Below are positions 1 through 8,291 of a stretch of 64,000 nt of DNA, piece by piece (the stretch's first letter is position 1; each line of letters opens with the position of its first letter). The notes below the pieces were generated by a model. It was not told the origin of the DNA, ran no database searches, and saw only the letters and a list, made by a program, of their open reading frames with translations. Origin of the DNA: Bacteroidota bacterium (lineage in GTDB: Bacteria; Bacteroidota; Bacteroidia; Chitinophagales; Chitinophagaceae); NCBI GenBank assembly GCA_023424015.1, contig JAFAEM010000041.1, positions 1 through 64,000 of the forward strand. Direction: 5' to 3'. The position numbers and the translations under genes were made by a program.

Positions 1-160
1 CGGAGAATTGTTGAGTTTTCTTCGTGCCCTTTGTGCAGATCTTTGTGCCCTCCGTGACCAGGGAAAGGTCACGAAGAGCACAGAGGAAACACAAAGAACA
101 CGGAGAATTGTTGAGTTTTCTTCGTGCGCTTTGTGCAAATCTTTGTGCCCTCCGTGACCA
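1..160. repeat. Intergenic repeat of CTTTGTG-type heptamers, direct and inverted
   Basis: Bases 1-60 and 101-160 are near-identical direct copies. Each contains four heptamers of the type CTTCGTG, CTTTGTG, CTTTGTG, CTCCGTG, starting at 20, 29, 41, 50 and at 120, 129, 141, 150 (spacing 9, 12, 9). Between them, 70-105 holds the inverted quartet (CACGAAG, CACAGAG, CACAAAG, CACGGAG; spacing 9, 11, 9). GTGACC and GGTCAC flank the centre, so the first and second quartets can form an imperfect hairpin. No convincing gene lies here. The repeat may continue beyond the left window edge. Confidence 0.8.
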
Positions 161-215
161 AAAAAGAGGAACCACGGCTGAGATAGAGATAATTTTCTCT
201 ATCCGCCGCGGTTCC
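161..215 (-). terminator. Intrinsic terminator after the outer-membrane receptor gene
   Basis: Read on the minus strand, arms at 210-215 and 168-173 (GGAACC/GGTTCC) enclose a second stem GATAGAG/CTCTATC. The hairpin is followed by a run of T at 166-161. It lies about 40 bp past the stop codon of the minus-strand receptor gene, so it is probably that gene's terminator. Confidence 0.7.
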
Positions 216-252
216 GGTTATTCCTATTTATTCTTACTTAACCCTGTCGTCC

Positions 253-2868
253 TTATTGTCCCATATTCATTCCTTCAGTCATACCTGCGCCCTGCTCGGC
301 TCTCAGATTTTTCCTCTTGAACAGGTTGGGATCAATTTTACCAAAACGCCAGCTGAAATTAATTCGCAGTATCTGCGGATCTCTGCGGCGGAAAGCATCC
401 TGCACGATGAATGATGATTCGGAATGTATATCCGATACCCTGGTGCGGAAGATATCGTTAATATTCGCCGAAATCGACGCTGCACGATTCTTCAGGAATT
501 CATAACGAACAGCTATATCTACACCATAGTTTGGTCTGACATAGCCCTGCGATGCAGAAGCCGGTCCGCCAAACATACCGCCACCCATGCCACGACCACC
601 GCCGCCTCTGCCACCGGGAGGTAATATCGTTTTGGACTGATAATCGCCCGATAACTGGATAGAAATATTCTTAGGCAGTTTGAACGTGTTGTTGACCTTC
701 ACAAAATAACTTGTCAGTTTAGGCTGATCAGGCTCGCCCGGCAGGTCGATCTCCACATCAGATGTGTAAAGGTTAAAGTTCGGCGTGAACTCCCACCATT
801 TTGTAAGATTATTTCTCGATGTTAGTTCGATACCCGTTACATAACTCGAATTCGCATTGATAAAAGTGCTCAGCGCAACAGTTTCGCCGCCCGCACCGGT
901 ACCTTTTTCCTGGAAACGGGTGATAAGATCGGTGGTATGCTTGTAATAAATGGACGCGAGGAAATTACCACGGTTCTTAAACGATTTTTCATAAGAAAGC
1001 TCGAACGAGTTGGTAAACTCAGGTCTTAAGCCCGGGTTACCTTTACTTGGATTAAGCCTGTCTGACGAGTCTGTGATCGGCGTCAACTGCCAGAAATTGG
1101 GACGGTTGATACGACGGCTATAGTTCAGTTGCAGGCTTTGTGATTCGCTGAGTTGTTGTGATACAAAAACGCTGGGGAATAAGCTCACGGGAAACTTGAT
1201 GTCAAACGTTTCTCCCGTAGAGGTCAGTTCACCTTCATAGTTTGAACTCTCCGCACGAAGACCTAACTGGTAACCGAACTTACCGGCCTGGCGAGAATAA
1301 GCCGCATAGGCTGCATAAACCTGGTCGTTGCTCTTGTAATTTGTTTGCGAGGAAGGCTGGAGCATCCAGAATCCGTCGTCATCCACATAAAATGCTCCAG
1401 CACTTTCGCTTGTCCGCAATTGAGCCCTTAACCCCATTTCAATCTTTGATTTTTCATCAATAGGATTTACAAAGTCGGTTTGCATCACGAGGTTGGAGTT
1501 GTTGCCCCTGATCAATTGCTGCTGACGGTAAGTACCCAGCAGATCGTGTTGCGGCACATTGAATGTGTCCGTTACGATAAGACTGTTGTTCCTGTTCCTG
1601 CTTTTGTTGAAGGTGGCATCAGCCGTCCATTCACGACCGGGTTTAGGGAACAGGTGTTTGAAGCTCAACGTTGCTCCGAGGTTGCGGAAGTTTCCGTTTA
1701 CATCGGAGTTACGATTGTAAAAAGAGGAGGTTTTTCCGGAAGTAAATAATGTATCTATAAAAATATCGCTCTCTGTACCAGGTTTGAAACTTCCTCTCGC
1801 CATATTGGCGCTGAGAGAAAGTGTATTCCTGTTACTGATAAAATAGTCAACACCGGCGCGGGCAAAACCAAATTGTCCTTTCATCACCGAGTGATCGTAT
1901 TGCGAGATATAGGTGTCAGGATTGTCAAACAGGTTGGTACGTGTGGTTGTACCATCGCTGATGGATTTGCGCTGGTTGAACATACCACTGGCAAAGATGT
2001 TTACTTTTTTCTGGCGCAGATTGATATCGCCGCCAAATCCCACACGGGCGCGTGAATCAATATTTGCTCTAATGCTGCCGTTATAACCGACTTTCTTTTC
2101 TTTTTTCAGTACAACGTTGAGAATACCTGCCGTGCCACCGGATGCGTCAAATTTGGCGGAAGGGTTGGTGATCAGCTCTACGCTTTGAATAGCATCGGAA
2201 GGGATCTGCTCGAGTGTGAGTGTAGTAGGGCGGCCATCAACAAACAACTGCGGTGTATTATTCCGCATCGTTACGTTGCCATCTATGTCGACATTCAAAG
2301 AAGGGATATTGCGCATGATGTCAATGGCTGTACCACCTGCTGATACCAGGTTCTTATCTACGTTAAACACTTTGCGGTCGATAGCCAGCTGCAGACCGGG
2401 TCTCTCGGAAGTAACAGTTACGTTGCCCAGTACAGTTTCCTCAATTTCAATTTTGATATTTCCGAGGTCTTTGTCCAGGGCGCTCATCATCGCTGCCGGG
2501 TCGCCACCTCTTTTTAATTCGAATGAAACATTTTGAACATGTTCTTTGAACCCGATACCGGTCACTTTTAATTGAAGAGGCCCGAAGACAGGCACATTTT
2601 CAATACTGAAATCGCCATTAGGCAGGGTTAGCATCCCGCCGATCACGGTTTCTTTTCTTTGCTTGGTGGCGGTATCCACCCGGTTTTGAAGTAATTGCAC
2701 AGATGCATACTCCACAGCTTTGCCTGATTTGGCTTCTACTACCTTGCCGTATAAACGGCCGGTAATCTGCTGGCCTCCCATTCCGCGATTGCCGCCACCC
2801 GGGGGCACCTGCGTGAATGCTAGAATTACACTTAGGATAAGTAAGGAAGAAATTAAAGATTTTTTCAT
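253..2868 (-). CDS. TonB-dependent receptor-like outer membrane beta-barrel protein
   Basis: An 871-residue outer-membrane protein. A signal peptide (residues 1-20) is followed by a Gly/Met/Arg-rich stretch, a carboxypeptidase-regulatory-like beta-sandwich (about 38-125), a plug-like domain (about 145-255, with VDGRPTTLTLEQIPSDAIQS) and a long barrel of the OMP_b-brl_3 kind. There is a second Gly/Met/Arg-rich loop near residues 750-768 and a Met-rich C-terminus (EGMNMGQ). Members of this family are assumed to take up or bind ligands at the outer membrane. No SusD-like partner is adjacent, so the substrate cannot be inferred. The gene appears to stand alone and has its own terminator. Confidence 0.88.
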   Translation of the reverse strand: MKKSLISSLLILSVILAFTQVPPGGGNRGMGGQQITGRLYGKVVEAKSGKAVEYASVQLLQNRVDTATKQRKETVIGGMLTLPNGDFSIENVPVFGPLQLKVTGIGFKEHVQNVSFELKRGGDPAAMMSALDKDLGNIKIEIEETVLGNVTVTSERPGLQLAIDRKVFNVDKNLVSAGGTAIDIMRNIPSLNVDIDGNVTMRNNTPQLFVDGRPTTLTLEQIPSDAIQSVELITNPSAKFDASGGTAGILNVVLKKEKKVGYNGSIRANIDSRARVGFGGDINLRQKKVNIFASGMFNQRKSISDGTTTRTNLFDNPDTYISQYDHSVMKGQFGFARAGVDYFISNRNTLSLSANMARGSFKPGTESDIFIDTLFTSGKTSSFYNRNSDVNGNFRNLGATLSFKHLFPKPGREWTADATFNKSRNRNNSLIVTDTFNVPQHDLLGTYRQQQLIRGNNSNLVMQTDFVNPIDEKSKIEMGLRAQLRTSESAGAFYVDDDGFWMLQPSSQTNYKSNDQVYAAYAAYSRQAGKFGYQLGLRAESSNYEGELTSTGETFDIKFPVSLFPSVFVSQQLSESQSLQLNYSRRINRPNFWQLTPITDSSDRLNPSKGNPGLRPEFTNSFELSYEKSFKNRGNFLASIYYKHTTDLITRFQEKGTGAGGETVALSTFINANSSYVTGIELTSRNNLTKWWEFTPNFNLYTSDVEIDLPGEPDQPKLTSYFVKVNNTFKLPKNISIQLSGDYQSKTILPPGGRGGGGRGMGGGMFGGPASASQGYVRPNYGVDIAVRYEFLKNRAASISANINDIFRTRVSDIHSESSFIVQDAFRRRDPQILRINFSWRFGKIDPNLFKRKNLRAEQGAGMTEGMNMGQ

Positions 2869-3014
2869 GTGTTTTGTTGTGTAGAGGTTAGACGCCTAAA
2901 CCTGCAGGAACTTGCTGACAGTTCTCTGACAGTGGGATAAGCGGTAGGTTTCTGGTTATGAGTGGAGTAGGGGCAGGACAGGGATTGCCGGCCACCTTTT
3001 TTAGCGATTTTCGT

Positions 3015-3611
3015 TCAAAGTATGATCAATATTTGAATGACTCCGATCAATAAGCCCAGTACGATAGCTAAAGCGGAGGCTTTTTTAAAGCTCTTGTCCA
3101 GGTGCCGGGTAAAAAAGCTTTCACCCTGTTCCGGGCTAATAGCAGCTAGTTTTGTGCTGATGATCTTTTCGATATCTATATTACGACTCAGCTGACCGGA
3201 GAATTCCTCCATTACCCGGGGGAAAAGCATTTCTATTTCCCGGATAAAGATCAACTTCAACTGTTCGATGGTCTTGTCGCCGATGAGCATGCTGATCATA
3301 GGCATCTGGTCCTTCAAACGGTTGCGTAAAAAATCATCCATTTGAGATTCGATCAGCGGCTTTATTGTCTCAAAATTTTTAGGATCAGTGATGGTCTGGC
3401 TGGTGGAACCTAATAACGCGAATTCGGTAGCGGCTACCCGGCCGAGTTCATGAGCGATCGCGGTTTTGTATTTTGGAAAAATCCCCTGGATGGTAAATCC
3501 CAGGATCTTTACCGGCGTAATGGGTCTAAAAATAGAGTAACGTATAATGCGAATTGTGATCCAGCCGGAAAATGCTGTAAGCAGGGGGACCAGGAGCAAC
3601 CAGTAATTCAT
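3015..3611 (-). CDS. DUF445-family membrane protein
   Basis: A 198-residue protein with a hydrophobic helix at each end (about 3-24 and 178-198) and a soluble middle region. The segment LGFTIQGIFPKYKTAIA matches the signature of the DUF445/YheB-like family, where a membrane helix is followed by a Pro-Lys-rich 'IPKRK'-type loop. The function of the family is not established. It is about half the length of the large DUF445 proteins, as is usual for the short form. The start at 3611 is the only reasonable one, because the first transmembrane helix begins at once. Confidence 0.7.
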   Translation of the reverse strand: MNYWLLLVPLLTAFSGWITIRIIRYSIFRPITPVKILGFTIQGIFPKYKTAIAHELGRVAATEFALLGSTSQTITDPKNFETIKPLIESQMDDFLRNRLKDQMPMISMLIGDKTIEQLKLIFIREIEMLFPRVMEEFSGQLSRNIDIEKIISTKLAAISPEQGESFFTRHLDKSFKKASALAIVLGLLIGVIQILIIL

Positions 3612-3686
3612 TAATGAAAGTGTTGAATAAAATCAAAGGGTATACCCGGTTTTTATTCTCCCGATCGGCCATGGCCAGATCCCTGG

Positions 3687-3728
3687 AAAAAATAAAAACC
3701 CCGATTCGTGCCAAACGTATCGGGGTTT
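3687..3728 (-). terminator. Intrinsic terminator of tRNA-His
   Basis: A perfect 10-bp stem (AAACCCCGAT at 3696-3705 with ATCGGGGTTT at 3719-3728) has a 13-nt loop. On the minus strand it is followed by a T-rich tract. It begins 5 bp beyond the 3' end of the tRNA. Confidence 0.85.
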
Positions 3729-3732
3729 ACCG

Positions 3733-3807
3733 GGTGGCTAATGGGGCTCGAACCCACGACCCTCAGAACCACAATCTGATGCTCTAACCAACTGAGCTAT
3801 AGCCACC
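3733..3807 (-). tRNA. tRNA-His (GTG anticodon)
   Basis: On the minus strand a full cloverleaf can be drawn. The acceptor is GTGGCTA/TAGCCAC, the D-arm is AGCTCAGTTGGTTAGAGC, the anticodon stem TCAGA/TCTGA closes the loop TTGTGGT (anticodon GTG), and the T-arm contains GGTTCGAGCCC. An extra G at -1 can pair with C73, the hallmark of tRNA-His. The CCA end is not encoded. Confidence 0.97.
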
Positions 3808-4088
3808 ATTTTTTTGCGCTGCAAAAATAGGTAAAAACAGGAAGTAAAAAAATAAGATGTAGTGGCACGGAATTTATTTTTTTAGCTGGGAAGACGGGAG
3901 GAAGGGAAGTATAAATTGATTATCAATCAACCTTCCTGTTTCCACGCCTCACCGGTAAGTTTAGAAGCACCGAAGGTGCAGGTTTTCCGCTTATCAAAAA
4001 CCCTTGTTAAAAGCCCTTAAAAGCACTAAAACCACTGATTTTGCGTTAATTTTGGAATATGCTTCAGGCATTAAAATATTTATCGAAT
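3808..4088. other. Intergenic region with purine-rich inverted repeat, upstream of tRNA-His and prc
   Basis: This gap separates divergent tRNA-His and prc. At about 3887-3910 there is a G/A-rich stretch (GGGAAGACGGGAGG). It is followed by the dyad TTGATT-ATC-AATCAA (3916-3930) and then pyrimidine-rich CCTTCCTGTTTCC, so the block can form a hairpin. TAATTTTG at 4047-4054 fits the Bacteroidetes -7 consensus TAnnTTTG and would place transcription start near 4061. No gene is visible. Confidence 0.5.
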
Positions 4089-6239
4089 ATGAAGAGACTT
4101 CCGATCGTGATCCTGATGATTATCGCAGGATCTTTCCTGGCATTTCAGACCATGGGAACCGGCCATAAGAATCCCCCGAATAAGTATGAAGAAATACTAA
4201 GACTGGTTGGACAAATGCTGTCCCAGGCACATTTTAGCCCGCAGGATATCAACGATGATTTTTCAAGGAAGATCTTCAATCGTTATATAACCGACCTCGA
4301 CCCAGAAAAAAATATGTTCCTGGCAAGTGATATTGAACCTTTGAAGAAAAAATTTGAAACCAGGATCGATGATGAAATAAAAGGTGCACCGGTGGAGTTT
4401 TTCCTCGCCGCCGGCAAAGTCTTCAATACACGCATGGAAGAAGCAGCAACCATCGTGCACGAAATTATAGCCAAGCCTTTTGATTTCACAGTTGATGAAG
4501 AAGTGGTGTTGGATGGTGATAAACTTGAACTGGCCACCAGTTCTGCAGAGATCAGGGAGCGCTGGAGAAAGAAGCTGAAGTTTATGACACTTGAGCGGTA
4601 TGCTGATCTGCTCGACGTTCGTGATAAAAACAAGGGAAAGGAAGGATTTGTAGTGAAGACAGACATGGAACTTGAGAAGGAAGCCCGTGAGAAGGTTGTA
4701 AAAATAATGGACCGGCTGTTCGAGCGCTTTCGCTTGAAATTTAATGATGATGACAAGTTCAACGTATTCGTGAATGCGATCACCAATACAATGGATCCTC
4801 ATACCGAATTTTTCCCGCCAGTAGACAAAAGATATTTCGATGAAGAGATGAGTGGTCGCTTTTTTGGTATCGGTGCGCAGTTACAATACGATGAAGGAAA
4901 TATCAAGGTGATCAGCATTGTAGCAGGTGCACCCGCCTGGAAATCGGGAGAACTCAAACCTGGTGACCTGATCCAGAAAGTGGCACAGGGTATGGAAGAG
5001 CCAGTAGACCTTACCGGTTATTCTGTTACTGATGCCGTCAAACTGATCCGTGGAAAGAAGGGTACAGAAGTGAGGTTGACGGTGAAGAAAGCCGATGGCT
5101 CGCTTAAAGTTGTTTCACTGGTACGCGATGAGATCGTGCAGGATGAGACTTTCGCCCGCAGCGCGATCGTAAAATCAGATAATGCCAAGGTCGGGTATAT
5201 TTTCCTGCCTGAGTTTTATGCTGACTTCGAGAACCCCAATGGCAACCGCAGCTATCTCGACGTGCAAAAGGAAGTGATCAAGCTGAAGGAACAGAATGTT
5301 GACGGCATTGTGATCGACCTTCGTAACAATGGCGGTGGTTCGCTTTATGATGTAGTACAAATGGCCGGGTTGTTTATCGAAGATGGTCCTATCGTACAGG
5401 TGAAAGCCAGGGAAGATAAGCCAACGGTACTCCGTGATAAGGATAAATCAGTACTCTATTCAGGACCGCTGGCGGTAATGGTCAATGAATTCAGCGCTTC
5501 GGCATCTGAAATATTCGCTGCAGCGATCCAGGATTATGGTCGCGGAGTGGTAATAGGAAGTACCTCTACTTATGGTAAGGGAACGGTACAGCGTAATATC
5601 GGGCTTGATCCCGAGACAGGTTTCTCGATGTCAAATTCCGACCTGGGTACTGTCAAACTTACCCTGCAGAAGTTTTATCGCATCAATGGTGGTTCCACCC
5701 AGCTACGCGGTGTTACATCCGATATCGTATTACCCGATCAGCTTGAACATTTAAAAGTGCGGGAAAAAGACAACCCCGATGCTTTACCCTGGGATGAGAT
5801 CAATAAGTCGCCTTATTCTTCCTGGAACGCGGGATACGATCTTAAGGTGATCCAGCAGTTGAGCAACCAACGCCTGGAAAATGATCCCACCTTCAAACTG
5901 ATCAAGGAAAATACAGAGTGGCTGGCCAGCCAGAATAACAGAAAATATTCGTTACAACTTGAAAAATACCGCAAGGATCAGAAGCAGATCCGGTCCACTT
6001 TTGCACAGAACGAATCGCTGATGAAACTGAAGAACGAAAACAATATTGCCCCACTTCCAGGTGAGGTCAATCGATGGGCCGACGATAAGAACAAGCAGGA
6101 AAGGTTTAACCAATGGCTGAGCAACCTGCGCAAAGACATTTATCTTGACCAGGCTGTGAAAGTGATGAATGATGTGATCAGCCAGCAAAACCTGGTAAAA
6201 GCAGGAGCAAAAGAAGATCAGCCTAAAAAAGCTTTTTAA
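4089..6239 (+). CDS. prc: Carboxy-terminal processing (tail-specific) protease
   Basis: A periplasmic serine protease of family S41A that degrades or trims proteins from their C-termini. It has an N-terminal signal anchor (MKRLPIVILMIIAGSFLAF), a helical Prc N-domain, a PDZ domain (about 230-330), the S41 core and a C-terminal Prc extension. The catalytic Ser/Lys dyad is visible as the second Ser of SASASEI (Ser471) and the Lys of YGKGTVQ (Lys497), spaced as in E. coli Prc. An in-frame ATG lies upstream at 4059, but a TAnnTTTG box at 4047-4054 would put the transcription start at or after it, so I prefer 4089. The gene is monocistronic and convergent with the DinB-like gene. Confidence 0.95.
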   Translation: MKRLPIVILMIIAGSFLAFQTMGTGHKNPPNKYEEILRLVGQMLSQAHFSPQDINDDFSRKIFNRYITDLDPEKNMFLASDIEPLKKKFETRIDDEIKGAPVEFFLAAGKVFNTRMEEAATIVHEIIAKPFDFTVDEEVVLDGDKLELATSSAEIRERWRKKLKFMTLERYADLLDVRDKNKGKEGFVVKTDMELEKEAREKVVKIMDRLFERFRLKFNDDDKFNVFVNAITNTMDPHTEFFPPVDKRYFDEEMSGRFFGIGAQLQYDEGNIKVISIVAGAPAWKSGELKPGDLIQKVAQGMEEPVDLTGYSVTDAVKLIRGKKGTEVRLTVKKADGSLKVVSLVRDEIVQDETFARSAIVKSDNAKVGYIFLPEFYADFENPNGNRSYLDVQKEVIKLKEQNVDGIVIDLRNNGGGSLYDVVQMAGLFIEDGPIVQVKAREDKPTVLRDKDKSVLYSGPLAVMVNEFSASASEIFAAAIQDYGRGVVIGSTSTYGKGTVQRNIGLDPETGFSMSNSDLGTVKLTLQKFYRINGGSTQLRGVTSDIVLPDQLEHLKVREKDNPDALPWDEINKSPYSSWNAGYDLKVIQQLSNQRLENDPTFKLIKENTEWLASQNNRKYSLQLEKYRKDQKQIRSTFAQNESLMKLKNENNIAPLPGEVNRWADDKNKQERFNQWLSNLRKDIYLDQAVKVMNDVISQQNLVKAGAKEDQPKKAF

Positions 6240-6279
6240 GTGCAGTGATACTTGTACAACAAAAGCCGAGTGTAATGCC

Positions 6280-6427
6280 GGATACTAGATACTGGATTCT
6301 AGATACTAGATACTAGATACTAGATATCCTAGAGTTTCTAGTTACGTACAGGTTTCATTTATCCAGCATCCAGTATCCAATATCCAGCATCAAGCATCCA
6401 GCATCCAGCATCAAGCATCCAGCATCC
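6280..6427. repeat. Bipartite inverted heptamer array (RGATRCT / ATCCAGC)
   Basis: The left half (6280-6328) is seven in-phase 7-bp units of the type GGATACT/AGATACT. After 32 bp the right half (6361-6427) is nine in-phase units of the type ATCCAGC/ATCAAGC plus a partial one. The right-half unit is the reverse complement of the left-half unit, so the RNA can fold into a long imperfect hairpin. It fills the gap between the convergent prc and DinB-like genes and may serve both as terminator. Confidence 0.85.
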
Positions 6428-6434
6428 CCGCCAA

Positions 6435-6941
6435 CTACAGGTATCTTTCTTTCAAGATCTTCTGATGATGCATGGCATGACCTACCAGGATAAAACCCAG
6501 GCCCAGCACATAGTTTGGGGCATTGGAGGAAATACCATCGGATTGCAACTGGTCTTTATCAAAAGAAAGGAACAATAACTCGGAGGATCTTCTGACAACT
6601 TTAAATTCTTCCACCAGTTTGTCCCAACCGCGAGAAGCGGCTTTTGCATTTTCGGCAAAAGCATTTTCATCAAAACCGGGCAGCGGCGTTTTATCCTTAC
6701 GGGCAAAACGTAAAGCGCGATAGGCAAACACTCTTTCAGCATCGATCACGTGTTGCAAAACTTCCTTGATGGTCCATTTGTCATCGCCATAACGATAATC
6801 ATATTTATCGTTGGGAATGGCGTCCAGAAACCGGACGAATGAAGCGCTTTGCTTATCAAATGCTTCAGCCAGGTCGTCTTCAGGTACGTGATTGATATAA
6901 CCGTGGAAATTGCTGGAAACGCGGGTGAGATCGGGACGCAT
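6435..6941 (-). CDS. DinB-like metal-dependent protein
   Basis: A 168-residue four-helix-bundle protein of the DinB/YfiT-like superfamily. The three metal-ligand histidines are visible: one in LQHVIDAE (about residue 65) and two in GHAMHHQKI near the C-terminus. KWTIKEVLQHVIDAERVF is the typical DinB_2 signature. Members include thiol-dependent S-transferases and hydrolases, but the substrate here is unknown. The gene stands alone, convergent with prc, with a heptamer array on each side and an IS3 element about 90 bp upstream of its start. Confidence 0.85.
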   Translation of the reverse strand: MRPDLTRVSSNFHGYINHVPEDDLAEAFDKQSASFVRFLDAIPNDKYDYRYGDDKWTIKEVLQHVIDAERVFAYRALRFARKDKTPLPGFDENAFAENAKAASRGWDKLVEEFKVVRRSSELLFLSFDKDQLQSDGISSNAPNYVLGLGFILVGHAMHHQKILKERYL

Positions 6942-6973
6942 AGATTTTAGGTTTGGTTTGGATAGTTGTTTCT

Positions 6974-7029
6974 TGATACTCGATGCTGGATACTAGATAC
7001 TGGATATTGGATACTGGATACTGGATAAA
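6974..7029. repeat. Heptamer array (GGATACT units) next to the IS3 insertion
   Basis: Eight in-phase 7-bp units of the type GGATACT/AGATACT/CGATGCT run from 6974 to 7029. The unit is the same as in the left half of the array at 6280. No reverse-complement half is seen on this side. The IS3 element is inserted at its right end, so a second half may have been separated or never existed. Confidence 0.8.
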
Positions 7030-7086
7030 GGTGTCTTGTCCTGATATAGGTGGACAGATTTTTTAATCAAAAATCTGACACAAATT

Positions 7087-7482
7087 ATGAAAAGGCATCA
7101 ACAAAGGGAAATTATTCGGTATAGTATCAGCTTCAAACAAAAGGTTGTAAAGGAGATTGAGGAAGAAGGGTTGACTCTTCAGGCTGCCCGAAAACGGTAT
7201 GATATTAAGGGCGGGGAAACTATTCACAGATGGTTGCGTAATTTTGGAAAAAGTCATTTATTAAACAAAATTGTACGCGTGGAAACGAAAGGTGAAAAAG
7301 ACCGGTTAAAAGAATTAGAAGCTGAGGTTAAACGGCTTAAGCTTGCCCTGGCAGACAAGACCATGGAAAAGGATGTTCTTGAAACATTGATTGAGATCGT
7401 TAATGAGCATTACCATACCGATGTAAAAAAAAATTTCGGACAGCAACGATCCAAAGGAGTAACCAAAAGAATTACCCGATAG
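7087..7482 (+). CDS. IS3-family transposase OrfA
   Basis: A 131-residue DNA-binding subunit of the IS3 transposase. It has a helix-turn-helix (about residues 10-55, TLQAARKRYDIKGGETIHRW) followed by a leucine-zipper-like coiled coil (about 75-110, KDRLKELEAEVKRLKLALAD) that mediates multimerisation in this family. The frame passes through a run of nine A at 7425-7433, where a -1 slip joins it to orfB. Without the slip, translation stops at 7482. Confidence 0.92.
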   Translation: MKRHQQREIIRYSISFKQKVVKEIEEEGLTLQAARKRYDIKGGETIHRWLRNFGKSHLLNKIVRVETKGEKDRLKELEAEVKRLKLALADKTMEKDVLETLIEIVNEHYHTDVKKNFGQQRSKGVTKRITR

Positions 7483-8291
7483 AAAAGCTGTGTTCTTATT
7501 TTAAGTACAGCCGTTCAGGGTATCATAAGTCATTAAAGACAAAGGCTGCAGTTGGTTTTAGAGATGAAATCGTGCTTGCGGCAGTGCACCGGATCCGGCG
7601 TTTTCAACCCCGGATCGGCGGAAAAAAATTATATAAACTGCTTCAGACAGAACTGGGGAATTCCGAGTTGGGCCTGGGTAGAGATAAGTTCTTTGACCTT
7701 TTAAGCAGGTATGATTTACTGGTGAAAAGGAAGAAAAAATATGTAAAGACAACGCAATCCTGGCATTTTTATCATAGGTACAAAAACCGTCTTAAGACAA
7801 GGGGAGTAACGGGAGTTCACCAGGCGTATGTAAGCGACATTACCTATTTACGAACCAAATCCGGGTTTTTGTACTTGTTCTTGCAAACGGATGCCTATTC
7901 CAGAATGATAACCGGATGGCACCTGTCCAAAGGTCTTGGCATTGAAGGAGCCTTGAAAGCCCTGAAAATGTCATTGAGACAATGCCCGGATCCAAGAGGA
8001 GTAATCCATCATTCGGATCGAGGCATTCAATACTGTTGCAAAGAATATGTGAGGTTATTAGATGCACATGGAATGGTGATCAGTATGACCGAGGAAAACC
8101 ATTGCTATGAGAATGCGATGGCCGAGCGGGTAAATGGTATACTAAAGCAGGAGTTCTTATTGGATGAGGTATTTAATGACCAGAGATCAGCATTAAAAGC
8201 CGTAAGCGAGGCAATTGATACTTATAATCGACGTCGTCCACACTGGTCATTAAACCTATCCACACCCATGGAAGTTCACAAGGCAGCATAA
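7431..8291 (+). CDS. IS3-family transposase OrfB (DDE integrase core), expressed by -1 frameshift
   Basis: The catalytic half of the transposase. This frame is open from 7407 and lies -1 relative to orfA. After the A-run the -1 reading gives PIEKLCSYFKYSRSGYHK, the canonical OrfB N-terminus, which shows that the protein begins well before the first plain start codon (GTG at 7572). The DDE residues are seen in VSDITYL, LQTDAYSRM and ENAMAERVNG. The predicted OrfAB fusion is about 401 residues. A 7-bp dyad ATCCACA/TGTGGAT follows the stop at about 8318-8340. Confidence 0.9.
   Translation, partial: KFRTATIQRSNQKNYPIEKLCSYFKYSRSGYHKSLKTKAAVGFRDEIVLAAVHRIRRFQPRIGGKKLYKLLQTELGNSELGLGRDKFFDLLSRYDLLVKRKKKYVKTTQSWHFYHRYKNRLKTRGVTGVHQAYVSDITYLRTKSGFLYLFLQTDAYSRMITGWHLSKGLGIEGALKALKMSLRQCPDPRGVIHHSDRGIQYCCKEYVRLLDAHGMVISMTEENHCYENAMAERVNGILKQEFLLDEVFNDQRSALKAVSEAIDTYNRRRPHWSLNLSTPMEVHKAA

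Noticed and set aside
253..2868. SusC/SusD polysaccharide-utilisation locus
   Set aside because: Neither TonB-type receptor in the window has a SusD partner, glycoside hydrolase or regulator next to it.
4263..4802. 179-codon open frame antisense to prc
   Set aside because: Overlaps the conserved Prc N-domain; translation lacks domain features.
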